A DNA stretch of 49,764 nt from an uncultured Oscillospiraceae bacterium (GCA_934646005.1 CAKUED010000021.1:1-49764); one strand, 5' to 3'. Positions 17,872 to 26,117 are shown, counted from the stretch's first letter. Translations and numbers: made by a program. Notes: generated from the letters alone by a model not told the origin.

Positions 17872-18798
17872 ATGCGCGTAAAGTATAATGTTGACACGCA
17901 CCTGATCTTTCAGATCGGTGACCCGGTCGATCATGCCACAGCGCCGTTTCTGCACAACGCCATGTACGACCTGGCAAACGTCAACGCCATCTGCACCCCG
18001 GTTTTTGTGCCGCGCGGGCATCTGCCGGAGTTTATCCAGGCGGTCAAGACCATCGGCGCGAGCGGCTTTGACATCACCATGCCGCACAAAAGCGACATCA
18101 TCCCGCTGCTGGACGAATGCGACGAGGCAAGCCGCGTATTCAACTGCGTCAACCACGTCAAGCTCGTGGACGGCAAGCTCATCGGCATCGGTCTGGACGG
18201 CGTGGGCATGGGGCTCGCCATTGCGGACGTGACCGACACGCTCGAGGGCAAGTCCGTGCTCATCCTCGGTGCGGGTGCGGTCTCAGGACCGATCGCCGCC
18301 GACCTGTGCAGCCGCGGCTGCACGCGCGTGACCGTTGCCAACCGCACGGTCGAAAAAGCCGAGCACGTCGCCAAAACGCTGGAGAGCGTTTACCACATCG
18401 ATACTGCCAGCGGTCCGCTCACCGAAGAATTTCTGGAAAAAGCGGCGGCGGAGGCGGACATCGTGGTACAGTGCACGTCGCTGGGCATGATGGGCTCGAA
18501 CCAGAATTACGAGTCGCTCGCGTTTATGGACAAGCTGCGTCCCGGCACGGTGTGCGCCGATGTCCTGTACCCGACCAGCGCGTTTTTGCAGCGCGCCGAA
18601 GCACTTGGCATGACCACGGTCAGCGGTCTTGGGATGCTGCTCAACCAGCAGATCGCCATGATCGACTTCCGCTTCGGCATCAAGCTGCCGCAGGAGTGCC
18701 TGAAAATTGCGGAGGAATCGCTCGTCTGCGCCGTTGCGCTCCGAGACCTTCGGGATAAGAGGATCGCCAGTGAGAATTATGCAAAAGAGCGTCATTGA
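17872..18798 (+). CDS. Shikimate dehydrogenase-like oxidoreductase
   Basis: AroE/YdiB-fold NAD(P)-dependent dehydrogenase, 308 residues. The substrate half has IGDPVDHATAPFLHN, where AroE has HSxSP; both shikimate-carboxylate serines are Ala here. The catalytic Lys (ITMPHK), the Asn in NCVNHV, the Asp in GIGLDGVG and the late Gln in MLLNQQ are kept. The Rossmann half has LILGAGAVSGPIAADL and VANRTVEKA. It starts the catabolic gene string with GGGAGGA before the ATG. The dehydrogenase chemistry is therefore expected, but on a cyclic or linear polyol/keto compound other than shikimate. A true aroE for aromatic amino acids seems unlikely here. Confidence 0.8.
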   Translation: MRVKYNVDTHLIFQIGDPVDHATAPFLHNAMYDLANVNAICTPVFVPRGHLPEFIQAVKTIGASGFDITMPHKSDIIPLLDECDEASRVFNCVNHVKLVDGKLIGIGLDGVGMGLAIADVTDTLEGKSVLILGAGAVSGPIAADLCSRGCTRVTVANRTVEKAEHVAKTLESVYHIDTASGPLTEEFLEKAAAEADIVVQCTSLGMMGSNQNYESLAFMDKLRPGTVCADVLYPTSAFLQRAEALGMTTVSGLGMLLNQQIAMIDFRFGIKLPQECLKIAEESLVCAVALRDLRDKRIASENYAKERH

Positions 18799-19366
18799 GA
18801 CCATCGTCCGGCGCAGGAGCGTGCGCAGCTACACCGCCGAACAGCTCACCGACAGCGAGCTGGAGGAAATTCTGAAGGCGGGACGCTACGCCCCCAGCGG
18901 CGGCAACAGCCAGTCCACGGTTTTTATCGTGGTGCAGAACCGCCAGACGCTGCGGGAGCTTTCGCTGCTGGCGGAACGGGAATTTGCGCAGATGGTGCTG
19001 CGGGACGATCTGTATAAAAGCCTGCGCACGAGCATCAAGCTGTCAAAAAAGGGCGGCTACGACTTTACCTACGGCGCGCCGACGCTTATCATCACGGCGA
19101 ACAAGCGCGACTACTGCAACTGTATGGCAGACTGCGCTGTGGCGGTAGAGAATATGCTGCTGGCGGCAACATCGCTGAACATCGCCTCCTGCTGGGTCAA
19201 TCAGCTCACATGGCTGACCGACCACGCGCCGGTGCGCGCGTACCTCAAAAAGCTGGGGCTGGGCGATGATGAGCAGGTGTGCGCGGCGGCGGTGTTCGGA
19301 CATACGAGCACGCGCGGTTTCCCGGCGCTCGACCGCACGGGAAACCCGGTCATCTATGTGAAATAA
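18770..19366 (+). CDS. Nitroreductase-family flavoprotein
   Basis: FMN-dependent oxidoreductase of the nitroreductase fold, about 198 residues. The FMN-binding start is RRRSVRSYTAEQL and APSGGNSQS. The middle carries AVAVENMLLAATSLNIASCW, and the end has GHTSTRG. The start may be GTG 18770 (AAGAGGA seven bases before) or ATG 18779. Either overlaps the AroE-like gene by 20-29 bases, suggesting coupled translation. The natural substrate is not known; family members reduce quinones, enones or nitro groups. Its place in the island suggests a redox step or electron recycling. Confidence 0.82.
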   Translation: MRIMQKSVIETIVRRRSVRSYTAEQLTDSELEEILKAGRYAPSGGNSQSTVFIVVQNRQTLRELSLLAEREFAQMVLRDDLYKSLRTSIKLSKKGGYDFTYGAPTLIITANKRDYCNCMADCAVAVENMLLAATSLNIASCWVNQLTWLTDHAPVRAYLKKLGLGDDEQVCAAAVFGHTSTRGFPALDRTGNPVIYVK

Positions 19367-19403
19367 GTCACCATCCATTCAGAAAACGAGGCGAATTTCA
19401 ACT

Positions 19404-20441
19404 ATGCAAGTAAAAACTGCGATCCTGACGGCGCAGCAGACGATCGAGATGGGCATGACCGAGCTTGCCGCACCCAAGGCGGACGAGGTCACCATCCAGC
19501 CCGAATATGTAGGCGTCTGCGGCTCGGATGTACACTTTTTTGAGTTTGGCTGCATCGGCGCGTGCAAGGTCGAGTACCCGTTCGTGCTGGGACACGAGTG
19601 CGCGGGCGTTGTGACGGCGGTCGGCAGCGACGTGGAGACCCTCCATGTGGGTGACCGCGTGACCATCGAGCCGGGCATCCCCTGCGGCAGGTGCAAATTC
19701 TGCCGCGAAGGGCGCTATAACCTCTGCCGGCAGGTGAAGTTCCTGTCCACCCCGCCGTATGACGGCGTGCTGCGCGAGCGCTTTAACCACCCGGCGGACC
19801 TGACCTACCGCCTGCCGGAGAATGTCTCCACCAAAGACGGCGCGCTCATGGAGCCGCTGGCGGTGGGCGCGTATGCCTGCAAGCGCGGCGGCGTGCATCC
19901 CGGCAGCCGCGTCGCCATTCTCGGCGGCGGGTGCATCGGGCTGATGACGCTGCTCGCGTGCAAGGCGGCGGGCGCGGCGCAGATCGTTGTGTCCGACCTG
20001 TTTGACCTGCGGCTGGACAAGGCAAAGCAGCTCGGCGCGACGGGCGTATTCAATCCCAAGACGGACGGCGACACTGCGGCGTTGCGTGAAAAATTCACCG
20101 CGGGCGCGGGCTTTGACGTCGTATTCGAGACGGCGGGCAACCGCGTCACGGCGGCGCAGACCAGCGAGCTGGTCGGGCGCGGCGGTGTGATCGTTGTGGT
20201 CGGCAATGTCCTCGGCGAGGTCGCGTTCAGCTTCCGCAATCTCTACCTCAACGAGGCGGAGGTGCGCGCGGTGTTCCGCTACCGCAATATGTTCCCCGAG
20301 ATCATCCAGCAGGTCGCCGCCGGGCGCATCGACGTATCGGGCGTTGCGTCGGACGTGTTCAGCTTTGACGACACGCAGACGGCGTTCGAGCGCGCGATGA
20401 ACAATAAGGCAGAAGTCGTCAAGGCTGTCATTAAACTATAA
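19404..20441 (+). CDS. Zinc-dependent MDR dehydrogenase (sorbitol/xylitol DH-like)
   Basis: Medium-chain NAD(P)-dependent alcohol dehydrogenase acting on polyols or sugars. The catalytic zinc ligands C39 (CGSDVHF) and H64-E65 (GHE) are visible. The structural zinc loop is complete: C94, C97, C100 and C108 in CGRCKFCREGRYNLC. The Rossmann motif is ILGGGCIGLMTLL, followed by an Asp (VVSDLFDLR), pointing to NAD rather than NADP. Length 345. The second MDR enzyme of the island (21946) lacks the structural zinc loop. The exact substrate is not readable. Confidence 0.87.
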   Translation: MQVKTAILTAQQTIEMGMTELAAPKADEVTIQPEYVGVCGSDVHFFEFGCIGACKVEYPFVLGHECAGVVTAVGSDVETLHVGDRVTIEPGIPCGRCKFCREGRYNLCRQVKFLSTPPYDGVLRERFNHPADLTYRLPENVSTKDGALMEPLAVGAYACKRGGVHPGSRVAILGGGCIGLMTLLACKAAGAAQIVVSDLFDLRLDKAKQLGATGVFNPKTDGDTAALREKFTAGAGFDVVFETAGNRVTAAQTSELVGRGGVIVVVGNVLGEVAFSFRNLYLNEAEVRAVFRYRNMFPEIIQQVAAGRIDVSGVASDVFSFDDTQTAFERAMNNKAEVVKAVIKL

Positions 20442-20468
20442 CGCAAAAAATATAAAGGAGAAAACACT

Positions 20469-20942
20469 ATGAAGGTTGCACTGGGAGCTGACCCGCTTGG
20501 CTTTGAGCTCAAGCAGAAGGTCAAAAAACATCTGGAAGAAAAGGGCTACGAGATCATCGACGTCGGCACGCTGTCGGCGGACGCGCCGGTTTTGTACATC
20601 GAAGCGTCCGACAACGTCTGCAAGGAGATCCTTGCCGGGCGCGCGGAGCGGGGCATCGTGTTCTGCGGCACGGGCATGGGCGTGAGCATCGTAGCAAACA
20701 AGCACAAGGGCATCTACTGCGCCGTGGTGGAGAGCCAGTGGGCGGCGCGCGAGTGCCGTGTGGTCAACGACGCGAACGTGCTGGCGCTCGGCGGACGCAT
20801 TTTCGGCGAGAGCATGGCAAATGACGTCGCCGATACGTTCCTGGAGACACCGTGGTGCGCCAACTCCCCGGAGTCACGCCGCGTGAATCTCGGCAACCTT
20901 CTCAAAAAGGTCTACGCGCTTGAGGAAGAAAACTTTCAGTAA
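20469..20942 (+). CDS. RpiB/LacAB-family sugar-phosphate isomerase-like protein
   Basis: A 157-residue aldose-ketose isomerase fold. The catalytic Cys66 and anion loop are kept (FCGTGMGVSIVANK), as is NDANVLALGGR. Several residues that define ribose-5-phosphate isomerase B differ. The DH of the N-terminal loop is DP (GADPLGF), and the ring-opening His of HNDxN is Val99 (VVNDAN). The DYPxxA motif is replaced too. LacA/LacB and tetrose-phosphate isomerases belong to the same family. It starts with AAGGAG and lies between the dehydrogenase and lactonase genes. An acyclic or short sugar phosphate is a reasonable guess. Confidence 0.85.
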   Translation: MKVALGADPLGFELKQKVKKHLEEKGYEIIDVGTLSADAPVLYIEASDNVCKEILAGRAERGIVFCGTGMGVSIVANKHKGIYCAVVESQWAARECRVVNDANVLALGGRIFGESMANDVADTFLETPWCANSPESRRVNLGNLLKKVYALEEENFQ

Positions 20943-20957
20943 ACGGAGGCAGCAGCT

Positions 20958-21935
20958 ATGCAGGTCAATACGGTTTTAGGTCCTGTATCCACAAACGAGC
21001 TTGGCTACACGCTCATGCACGAGCACGTCATGATCGCAGACCGCGCCATGCGCGCGGCATGGCCCGAGTGGATCAATCTCGAAGAGTTTTATGACTATGC
21101 CGACCGCTATATCGCGCGCGGCAAGCGCCACGGCGTGCGGACGATCGTGGACGTGACCCCGTTCCAGCTCGGACGTGACGCGTCCGTCATCCGCAATGTC
21201 GCCGAGCGGGCGCAGATCAACATCATCGCCGCGACGGGCTTTTTCTGGGCGCCGGCGATCGTGCTGTGCGACAAATCCGCCAATTTTATGACCAAAATGC
21301 TCGTGCGCGATCTGGAGCAGGGCATGGAGGGCACGGATGTGAAGGCGGGCGTTATCAAATGCGGCACGTGCGGCGACGCGCTGACGGAGCTGGATGCGCG
21401 CATCTTTACCGCCACAGTGCAGGCGCACCAGCAGACCGGCGCGCCGATCCTGACGCATTCGTCCTCCAAACAGGGCGCGCTGGCGCAGATGGAGTTTTTT
21501 GACCGCTTCGCCGGTCTTGACCACAGCAAGATCGTGATCGGGCACGTCGGCGACCATGACGACGTGGACTTTTTGGAAAGCGTCGCGGACGCGGGCTATC
21601 TCATCGGCGAGGACAGGCTGGGCGTTGACCGCCGTCATCCCGATCAGCTCGCGTCGGAGACGCGCGTGGAGAATATCATTGCGCTCTGGAAGCGCGGCAA
21701 GCTCAGCAGTATCGCCATGGCGCATGACGCGTCGATCTACATCGACTACTGGGAGGGCAAAAAGGACCTCGGCTGCCCGTGGGATATGATCCGCGAGTTC
21801 GATACCGAAAAGCTGGAGTTCCAGTTCGGCTTTATCTCCGAGTTCGTTGTGCCGCGACTGCTGGCTGCCGGTATGACGCAGGCGGATATTGACCAGCTTC
21901 TCATCGGCACGCCCCGCAAGTTCTTTGAGGCGTAA
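20958..21935 (+). CDS. Phosphotriesterase-family (PTE-like) lactonase or hydrolase
   Basis: Binuclear-metal TIM-barrel hydrolase of the phosphotriesterase family, 325 residues. All ligands are visible: H21 and H23 (MHEHV), K134 as the carbamylated lysine (GVIKCG), H167 (ILTHSS), H196 (VIGHVGDHDD) and D257 (MAHDAS). Relatives in sugar operons hydrolyse sugar or sugar-phosphate lactones; organophosphate degradation is unlikely here. A lactonase next to two alcohol dehydrogenases suits oxidation of a cyclic sugar followed by ring opening. It starts 15 bases after the isomerase gene with GGAGG upstream. Confidence 0.85.
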   Translation: MQVNTVLGPVSTNELGYTLMHEHVMIADRAMRAAWPEWINLEEFYDYADRYIARGKRHGVRTIVDVTPFQLGRDASVIRNVAERAQINIIAATGFFWAPAIVLCDKSANFMTKMLVRDLEQGMEGTDVKAGVIKCGTCGDALTELDARIFTATVQAHQQTGAPILTHSSSKQGALAQMEFFDRFAGLDHSKIVIGHVGDHDDVDFLESVADAGYLIGEDRLGVDRRHPDQLASETRVENIIALWKRGKLSSIAMAHDASIYIDYWEGKKDLGCPWDMIREFDTEKLEFQFGFISEFVVPRLLAAGMTQADIDQLLIGTPRKFFEA

Positions 21936-21945
21936 GGAGGCAGCT

Positions 21946-23001
21946 ATGGCAGATACGATGAAGGCGGTCGCCGTATTCGCACCCGGCGACGTGCGCGTTG
22001 TGACCGATGTACCCATCCCCGAACCGGGCGATTATGAAGTGCTGGTGAAGGTGATGTACTGCGGCTTCTGCAACGGCAGCGATTTTCAGATCATCAACAA
22101 CACCATGGAAAAATCCGAGGGCTTGCAGGAATATCCCACCATCCTCGGGCATGAGGGCTCGGCGTATGCCGTGAAGCTCGGCAAAAAGGTCCGCCATATC
22201 CAGCTTGGCGACCGCTTTATCCACAACAATCTCCGCCCCGACGTCGGCAACGGCTACACCAAGACCTATGGCGGCATGGCGGAATACGGTCTGGTCGCGG
22301 ACCATCAGGCAATGCTGGAGGACGGCTACACAGTCGATCAGCTCCCGTTCTACAAAAAGTTCCACAAGTTCCCGCGCGAGATGCGCTTTGAGGACGGCGC
22401 GATGCTGCTTTCGCTGAGCGAAAGCCTGAGCGCGGTGCGCAATTTCGGCGTGAAGGCGGGGAGCGAAGTGCTCATCTTCGGCGCAGGTCCGATGGGCACG
22501 GCGGTGGCGACATACTGTAAACTCGAGGGCGCGGCGTATGTCGCCATCGTGGACAACCAGCCCGCGCGTCTGGAAAACGCCAAGCGCATCGCCAGGGTCG
22601 ATCAGACGATCAACTTTGACGAGCAGCCGGTGGCGGATGCGGTCGGCGAGCGCCGCTTTGACGTGGCGATCGACGCGGTCGGCGCGACGGCGGTCATCTA
22701 TCAGGCGTCGGCGCTGCTCAAGCCCTACGGCGTGGTCGGCTCGATGGGTGTTCTTAAAAAGAACGACCTGCTCATCAACGCCAGCCGCCTGAAAAACAAC
22801 ACCAGCGTCCATATGCTGAATTTCCCGTTTGACGAATACGGCGCGGCGATGGATCAGAACATCGACTACATCGTGAGCGGCCAAATCGATCCCGCGGATT
22901 TCTATTCGCACATCGTGCCGATCGACGAGATCCACGAGGCAATGGAGCTGGTGCGCACAAAGAAGGCACTCAAGGTCATTTTAAAGATTGCAGACCAATA
23001 A
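21946..23001 (+). CDS. MDR alcohol dehydrogenase lacking the structural zinc loop
   Basis: NAD(P)-dependent medium-chain dehydrogenase, 351 residues. The N-terminal half keeps a Cys (CGFCNGSD) and H69-E70 (GHEGS) for catalytic zinc, but the four-cysteine structural zinc loop seen in the enzyme at 19404 is absent. The Rossmann turn is IFGAGPMGTAVA, followed by VDNQPARLENAKR. The ATG at 21946 is chosen for its AAGGAGG site, 10 bases after the lactonase stop. An upstream in-frame start would lie inside the lactonase gene. Substrate unknown. A strong hairpin but no T run follows. Confidence 0.85.
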   Translation: MADTMKAVAVFAPGDVRVVTDVPIPEPGDYEVLVKVMYCGFCNGSDFQIINNTMEKSEGLQEYPTILGHEGSAYAVKLGKKVRHIQLGDRFIHNNLRPDVGNGYTKTYGGMAEYGLVADHQAMLEDGYTVDQLPFYKKFHKFPREMRFEDGAMLLSLSESLSAVRNFGVKAGSEVLIFGAGPMGTAVATYCKLEGAAYVAIVDNQPARLENAKRIARVDQTINFDEQPVADAVGERRFDVAIDAVGATAVIYQASALLKPYGVVGSMGVLKKNDLLINASRLKNNTSVHMLNFPFDEYGAAMDQNIDYIVSGQIDPADFYSHIVPIDEIHEAMELVRTKKALKVILKIADQ

Positions 23002-23005
23002 GCAA

Positions 23006-23027
23006 ACGTTCCCGGAAGCGGGAACGT
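23006..23027 (+). promoter_or_regulatory. Hairpin after the MDR gene
   Basis: ACGTTCCCG and its exact complement around GAAG, five bases after the stop. There is no T run, so it is an mRNA 3'-end or partial attenuator signal and not a classic terminator. Confidence 0.5.
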
Positions 23028-23037
23028 CTGCGATGAA

Positions 23038-23053
23038 ATGTAAGCGATTACAT
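23038..23053 (+). promoter_or_regulatory. cre/LacI-like operator 3
   Basis: ATGTAAGCGATTACAT is a 16-base inverted repeat (ATGTAA / TTACAT around GCGA). It fits the CcpA cre consensus at every fixed position and closely resembles the sites at 11632 and 11787. It lies 65 bases before the transketolase genes, in a 117-base gap. Confidence 0.7.
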
Positions 23054-23055
23054 AT

Positions 23056-23095
23056 GGCAACACCACACAATTCGGAGCGATTGTGCGGTGCTGCC
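23056..23095 (+). promoter_or_regulatory. 16-bp leader hairpin before transketolase genes
   Basis: GGCAACACCACACAAT pairs with 23080-23095 with two A-C mismatches (G-U pairs on the other strand). It ends just upstream of the GGAGG site. It may hold a leader structure or a second protein-binding site. No T run. Confidence 0.5.
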
Positions 23096-23118
23096 ACAAA
23101 GAAATTTGGAGGTATTCC

Positions 23119-23973
23119 ATGCTGACAAAAGAAGAAACGCTGGAGCTTCGCCGCTTTGCGAAAAAGATCCAGATCGAGACCATGAAAACCATCGCCAGCA
23201 TCGGCGTGGGGCACGTCGGCGGCTCGCTGTCGATCGCCGAGGTGCTGGCGGTGCTGTATGGCAAGCAGCTGAGGCACGACCCCAGGCAGCCGCGCTGGGA
23301 GGACCGTGACTGGCTGGTCGTCTCCAAGGGGCACGCAGGTCCGGCGGTATACTCCACGCTTGCGCTGCGCGGCTTTTTCCCGATGGAGCAGCTCCTGACG
23401 CTCAACAGCCCCGGCACGATGCTCCCCAGCCACTGCGACCGCAACCGCACCACCGGCATCGACATCACGACGGGCTCTCTTGGTCAGGGCGCGTCGTCGG
23501 CGGCGGGCGTTGCCAAGGCGTTCAAGATCGACGGCAAAGACAATAATGTCTACCTTATCCTCGGCGACGGTGAGATCGAGGAAGGACAGGTCTGGGAGAT
23601 GGCGCTGTTTGCCGGACACCACAAGCTGTCAAACCTCATCGCGTTCGTGGATAACAACCATATGCAGATCGACGGCACGGTGGAAAGCCTGTGCTCCATG
23701 GACCATATCGCGGAAAAATTCGCCGCCTTCGGCTGGTACACGCAGTGCGTGAACGGGCACGATGTGGCAGCGATCGACGCGGCGATCGACGCTGCCAAGG
23801 CAGAGCCGGAGCGCCCGAGCGTGATCGTGCTGGACACCATCAAGGGTCACGGCTGGAGCAAGACCGAAGGTCAGGTGGGCAGCCACAGCCGGAACGTGAC
23901 CGCCGAGGACCTTGCGGACGCGCTTGCCGAAATGCAGGCGGCACTGGATGAACTGGGGGAGGAAAGCAAATGA
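23119..23973 (+). CDS. Transketolase, N-terminal (ThDP-binding) subunit
   Basis: First half of a split transketolase, 284 residues. It binds thiamine diphosphate through GDG (149-151) and NN (179-180), with GHVGGSLSIAEVLAVLYG, KGHAGPAVYSTL and GSLGQGAS giving the family. TTGGAGG lies before the ATG at 23119. It needs the partner encoded by the overlapping gene at 23970 to move two-carbon ketol units between sugars. Separate from any housekeeping tkt, it sits in a catabolic island, as do split transketolases of pentose and branched-sugar pathways. The donor and acceptor are unknown. Confidence 0.93.
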   Translation: MLTKEETLELRRFAKKIQIETMKTIASIGVGHVGGSLSIAEVLAVLYGKQLRHDPRQPRWEDRDWLVVSKGHAGPAVYSTLALRGFFPMEQLLTLNSPGTMLPSHCDRNRTTGIDITTGSLGQGASSAAGVAKAFKIDGKDNNVYLILGDGEIEEGQVWEMALFAGHHKLSNLIAFVDNNHMQIDGTVESLCSMDHIAEKFAAFGWYTQCVNGHDVAAIDAAIDAAKAEPERPSVIVLDTIKGHGWSKTEGQVGSHSRNVTAEDLADALAEMQAALDELGEESK

Positions 23974-24935
23974 GTATTCAGGTCTGTGCAGAGATCAAAA
24001 AAGACGCCGTGGATATGCGCGACGCATATTGCAGCTCGCTCATCCGTCTGGCGGACGAAGACGAGCGGATCATTGCGCTCGACGCCGATCTCATGGGCGC
24101 AATGGGCACAAAACCCTTTGAAAAGAAATATCCCGAACGCACGGTGGACTGCGGCATTCAGGAGGCGAACATGGTGGGCGTCGCCTGCGGGATGTCCGCG
24201 GCGGGCAAGGTCCCATTTGCGCATACGTTCGCGCCGTTTATGACGCGCCGCGCGTGCGACCAGATCTTCATGTCCGGCGCGTATGCCAAGATGAACGTGA
24301 AGCTCGTCGGCTCTGACCCCGGCATCACCGCCCAGCTCAACGGCGGCACGCATATGCCGTTTGAGGATATGGGCATCATGCGCCTCATCCCGGAGATGAC
24401 GGTCATCGAGCCGACGGATGTATCTATGCTGGAGGATCTGATGCCGCAGATCGCGGCGCAGTACGGCATGGTGTATATGCGCCTTGTGCGCAAGGAGGTC
24501 CAGCAGGTCTACGAGCGCGGCTCGCAGTTTACCATCGGCAAGGCGGTCCGTGTGCGCGAGGGCAGCGACGCGACGATCATCGCCAGCGGCTTCTGCGTGG
24601 CGGAGGCCATCCGCGCGGCGGCGCTTCTGGCGCAGGAGGGCATCAGTGTCCGCATTCTGGATATGTTCACCTGGAAGCCGCTCGACCGCGAGGCGATCTT
24701 GTCGGCGGCAGCCGAAACGGGCGCGATCGTGACGGCAGAGAATCACAACGTCATCAACGGGCTCGGCGCGGCGGTGGCGGAGGTGCTCGTGCGCGAGCGT
24801 CTCGTGCCGGTGGAGATGGTCGGCGTGCAGGATGAGTTCGGCGAGGTCGGAAAGCTGGCGTATCTTGCCGAGCGCTTCGGGCTGAAGGCTGAGAACATTG
24901 CGGACGCCGTGCGCCGCGTGCTGAAGCGCAAATAA
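23970..24935 (+). CDS. Transketolase, C-terminal subunit
   Basis: Second half of the split transketolase, 321 residues, with the pyrimidine-binding domain (ALDADLMGAMGTKPF, DCGIQEANMVGVACGM; the Glu of IQEAN activates ThDP) and the C-terminal transketolase domain (GSDATIIASGFCVAEAI, TAENHNVINGLG). The start overlaps the stop of the first subunit (ATGA), which fits equal amounts of the two chains. Together they form the probable exit of the island into the pentose-phosphate or glycolytic pool. Confidence 0.93.
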   Translation: MSIQVCAEIKKDAVDMRDAYCSSLIRLADEDERIIALDADLMGAMGTKPFEKKYPERTVDCGIQEANMVGVACGMSAAGKVPFAHTFAPFMTRRACDQIFMSGAYAKMNVKLVGSDPGITAQLNGGTHMPFEDMGIMRLIPEMTVIEPTDVSMLEDLMPQIAAQYGMVYMRLVRKEVQQVYERGSQFTIGKAVRVREGSDATIIASGFCVAEAIRAAALLAQEGISVRILDMFTWKPLDREAILSAAAETGAIVTAENHNVINGLGAAVAEVLVRERLVPVEMVGVQDEFGEVGKLAYLAERFGLKAENIADAVRRVLKRK

Positions 24936-24952
24936 GGAAGGAGCGAATTGCC

Positions 24953-26074
24953 ATGAAACCGTTCCATCTTGTTCCTACCATTGCAGAATACCCCGATTTT
25001 GCGTCGTTTGCCGCCGCCGAGGCGCTGGACGCGCAGGATCTGATCTTAACGAATGAATATATCTACACCCCGGTCATCGAGGCGCTTGATCTCGGCTGCC
25101 AGACGCTGTTTCAGGAGAAATTCGGCGGCGGCGAGCCGACCGATACCATGGTGGACGCCATCCTCCACGAACTCTCCGGGCGCAGCTTCCGCCGCATCGT
25201 GGCGGTCGGCGGCGGTACGATCATTGACATCGCCAAGGTCCTCTGCGTGGCAGAGCCGGGCGCGGTGACGGATGATCTGTACGCCAAAATGCCGGAGCTT
25301 CAGAAGCACCACGAGCTCATCATCGTGCCCACAACGTGCGGCACGGGCAGCGAGGTGACGAACATCTCCATCATCAACCGCACGCGTCTGGGGGTAAAGC
25401 AGGGACTCGTGTCCATGCAGATGTACGCCGATCAGGCGGCGCTCATCAGCCAGATGCTCATGAGCCTGCCCTACGGCGTGTTTGCAACATCGTCCATCGA
25501 CGCGATGATCCACGCCGTGGAAAGCTATCTCTCGCCGAACGGCTGCGCCATCTCCGAGCTGTTTGCCGAAAAGGCACTGCACGTCATCCTGCACGCGTGG
25601 CAGGAGGCGGTGAAGCAGGGCGGCGGGGATAGCTGGAAGCAGTCCGCTGCCGAGCTGCTGCGCGCGTCGGACTTTGCGGGCATTGCATTCGGCTACGCCG
25701 GCTGCGCGGCGGTGCACGCACTGAGCTATCCGCTCGGCGGAACGTATCACGTCGCCCATGGCGAGTCCAACCAGGCGATGTTCGCGGGCGTGATGCAGAT
25801 GTACGCAAAAAAAGCGCCCCACGGCAAGCTGGAGCAGCTTGAAGCGCTGCTCGCGTCCATTCTGGGCGTCCAGCCGCAGATCGCCATGCAGGCGCTCTAT
25901 ACGCTCATGGAGGACATCCTGCCCCGCAAGCCGCTGCACCAGTACGGCGTAAAGCCGGAGGAGCTGGAGGTGTTTACCGACAACGTCCTGCAAACGCAGC
26001 AGCGCCTGCTCGGCAACAACTACGTCCCCCTCGACCGGCAGGAGATTTTAGAGATCTACCGCTCGGTCTACTAA
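24953..26074 (+). CDS. Iron-containing alcohol dehydrogenase
   Basis: Group III metal-dependent alcohol dehydrogenase, 373 residues, close in plan to 4-hydroxybutyrate dehydrogenases. The nucleotide-binding motif is VAVGGGTIIDIAKVL, with TTCGTGSEVTN after it. The metal ligands D183, H187, H255 and H269 show the spacing of FucO-type enzymes (4 and 14 residues apart within the pairs). It lies 17 bases after the transketolase gene with AAGGAAGG upstream and ends the catabolic string. It probably reduces an aldehyde to recycle NADH or oxidises a primary alcohol. A terminator follows. Confidence 0.88.
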   Translation: MKPFHLVPTIAEYPDFASFAAAEALDAQDLILTNEYIYTPVIEALDLGCQTLFQEKFGGGEPTDTMVDAILHELSGRSFRRIVAVGGGTIIDIAKVLCVAEPGAVTDDLYAKMPELQKHHELIIVPTTCGTGSEVTNISIINRTRLGVKQGLVSMQMYADQAALISQMLMSLPYGVFATSSIDAMIHAVESYLSPNGCAISELFAEKALHVILHAWQEAVKQGGGDSWKQSAAELLRASDFAGIAFGYAGCAAVHALSYPLGGTYHVAHGESNQAMFAGVMQMYAKKAPHGKLEQLEALLASILGVQPQIAMQALYTLMEDILPRKPLHQYGVKPEELEVFTDNVLQTQQRLLGNNYVPLDRQEILEIYRSVY

Positions 26075-26117
26075 TACACCAATACTTCTTCCCCCCTTTC
26101 CAGCAGGGCAGCCCTGC

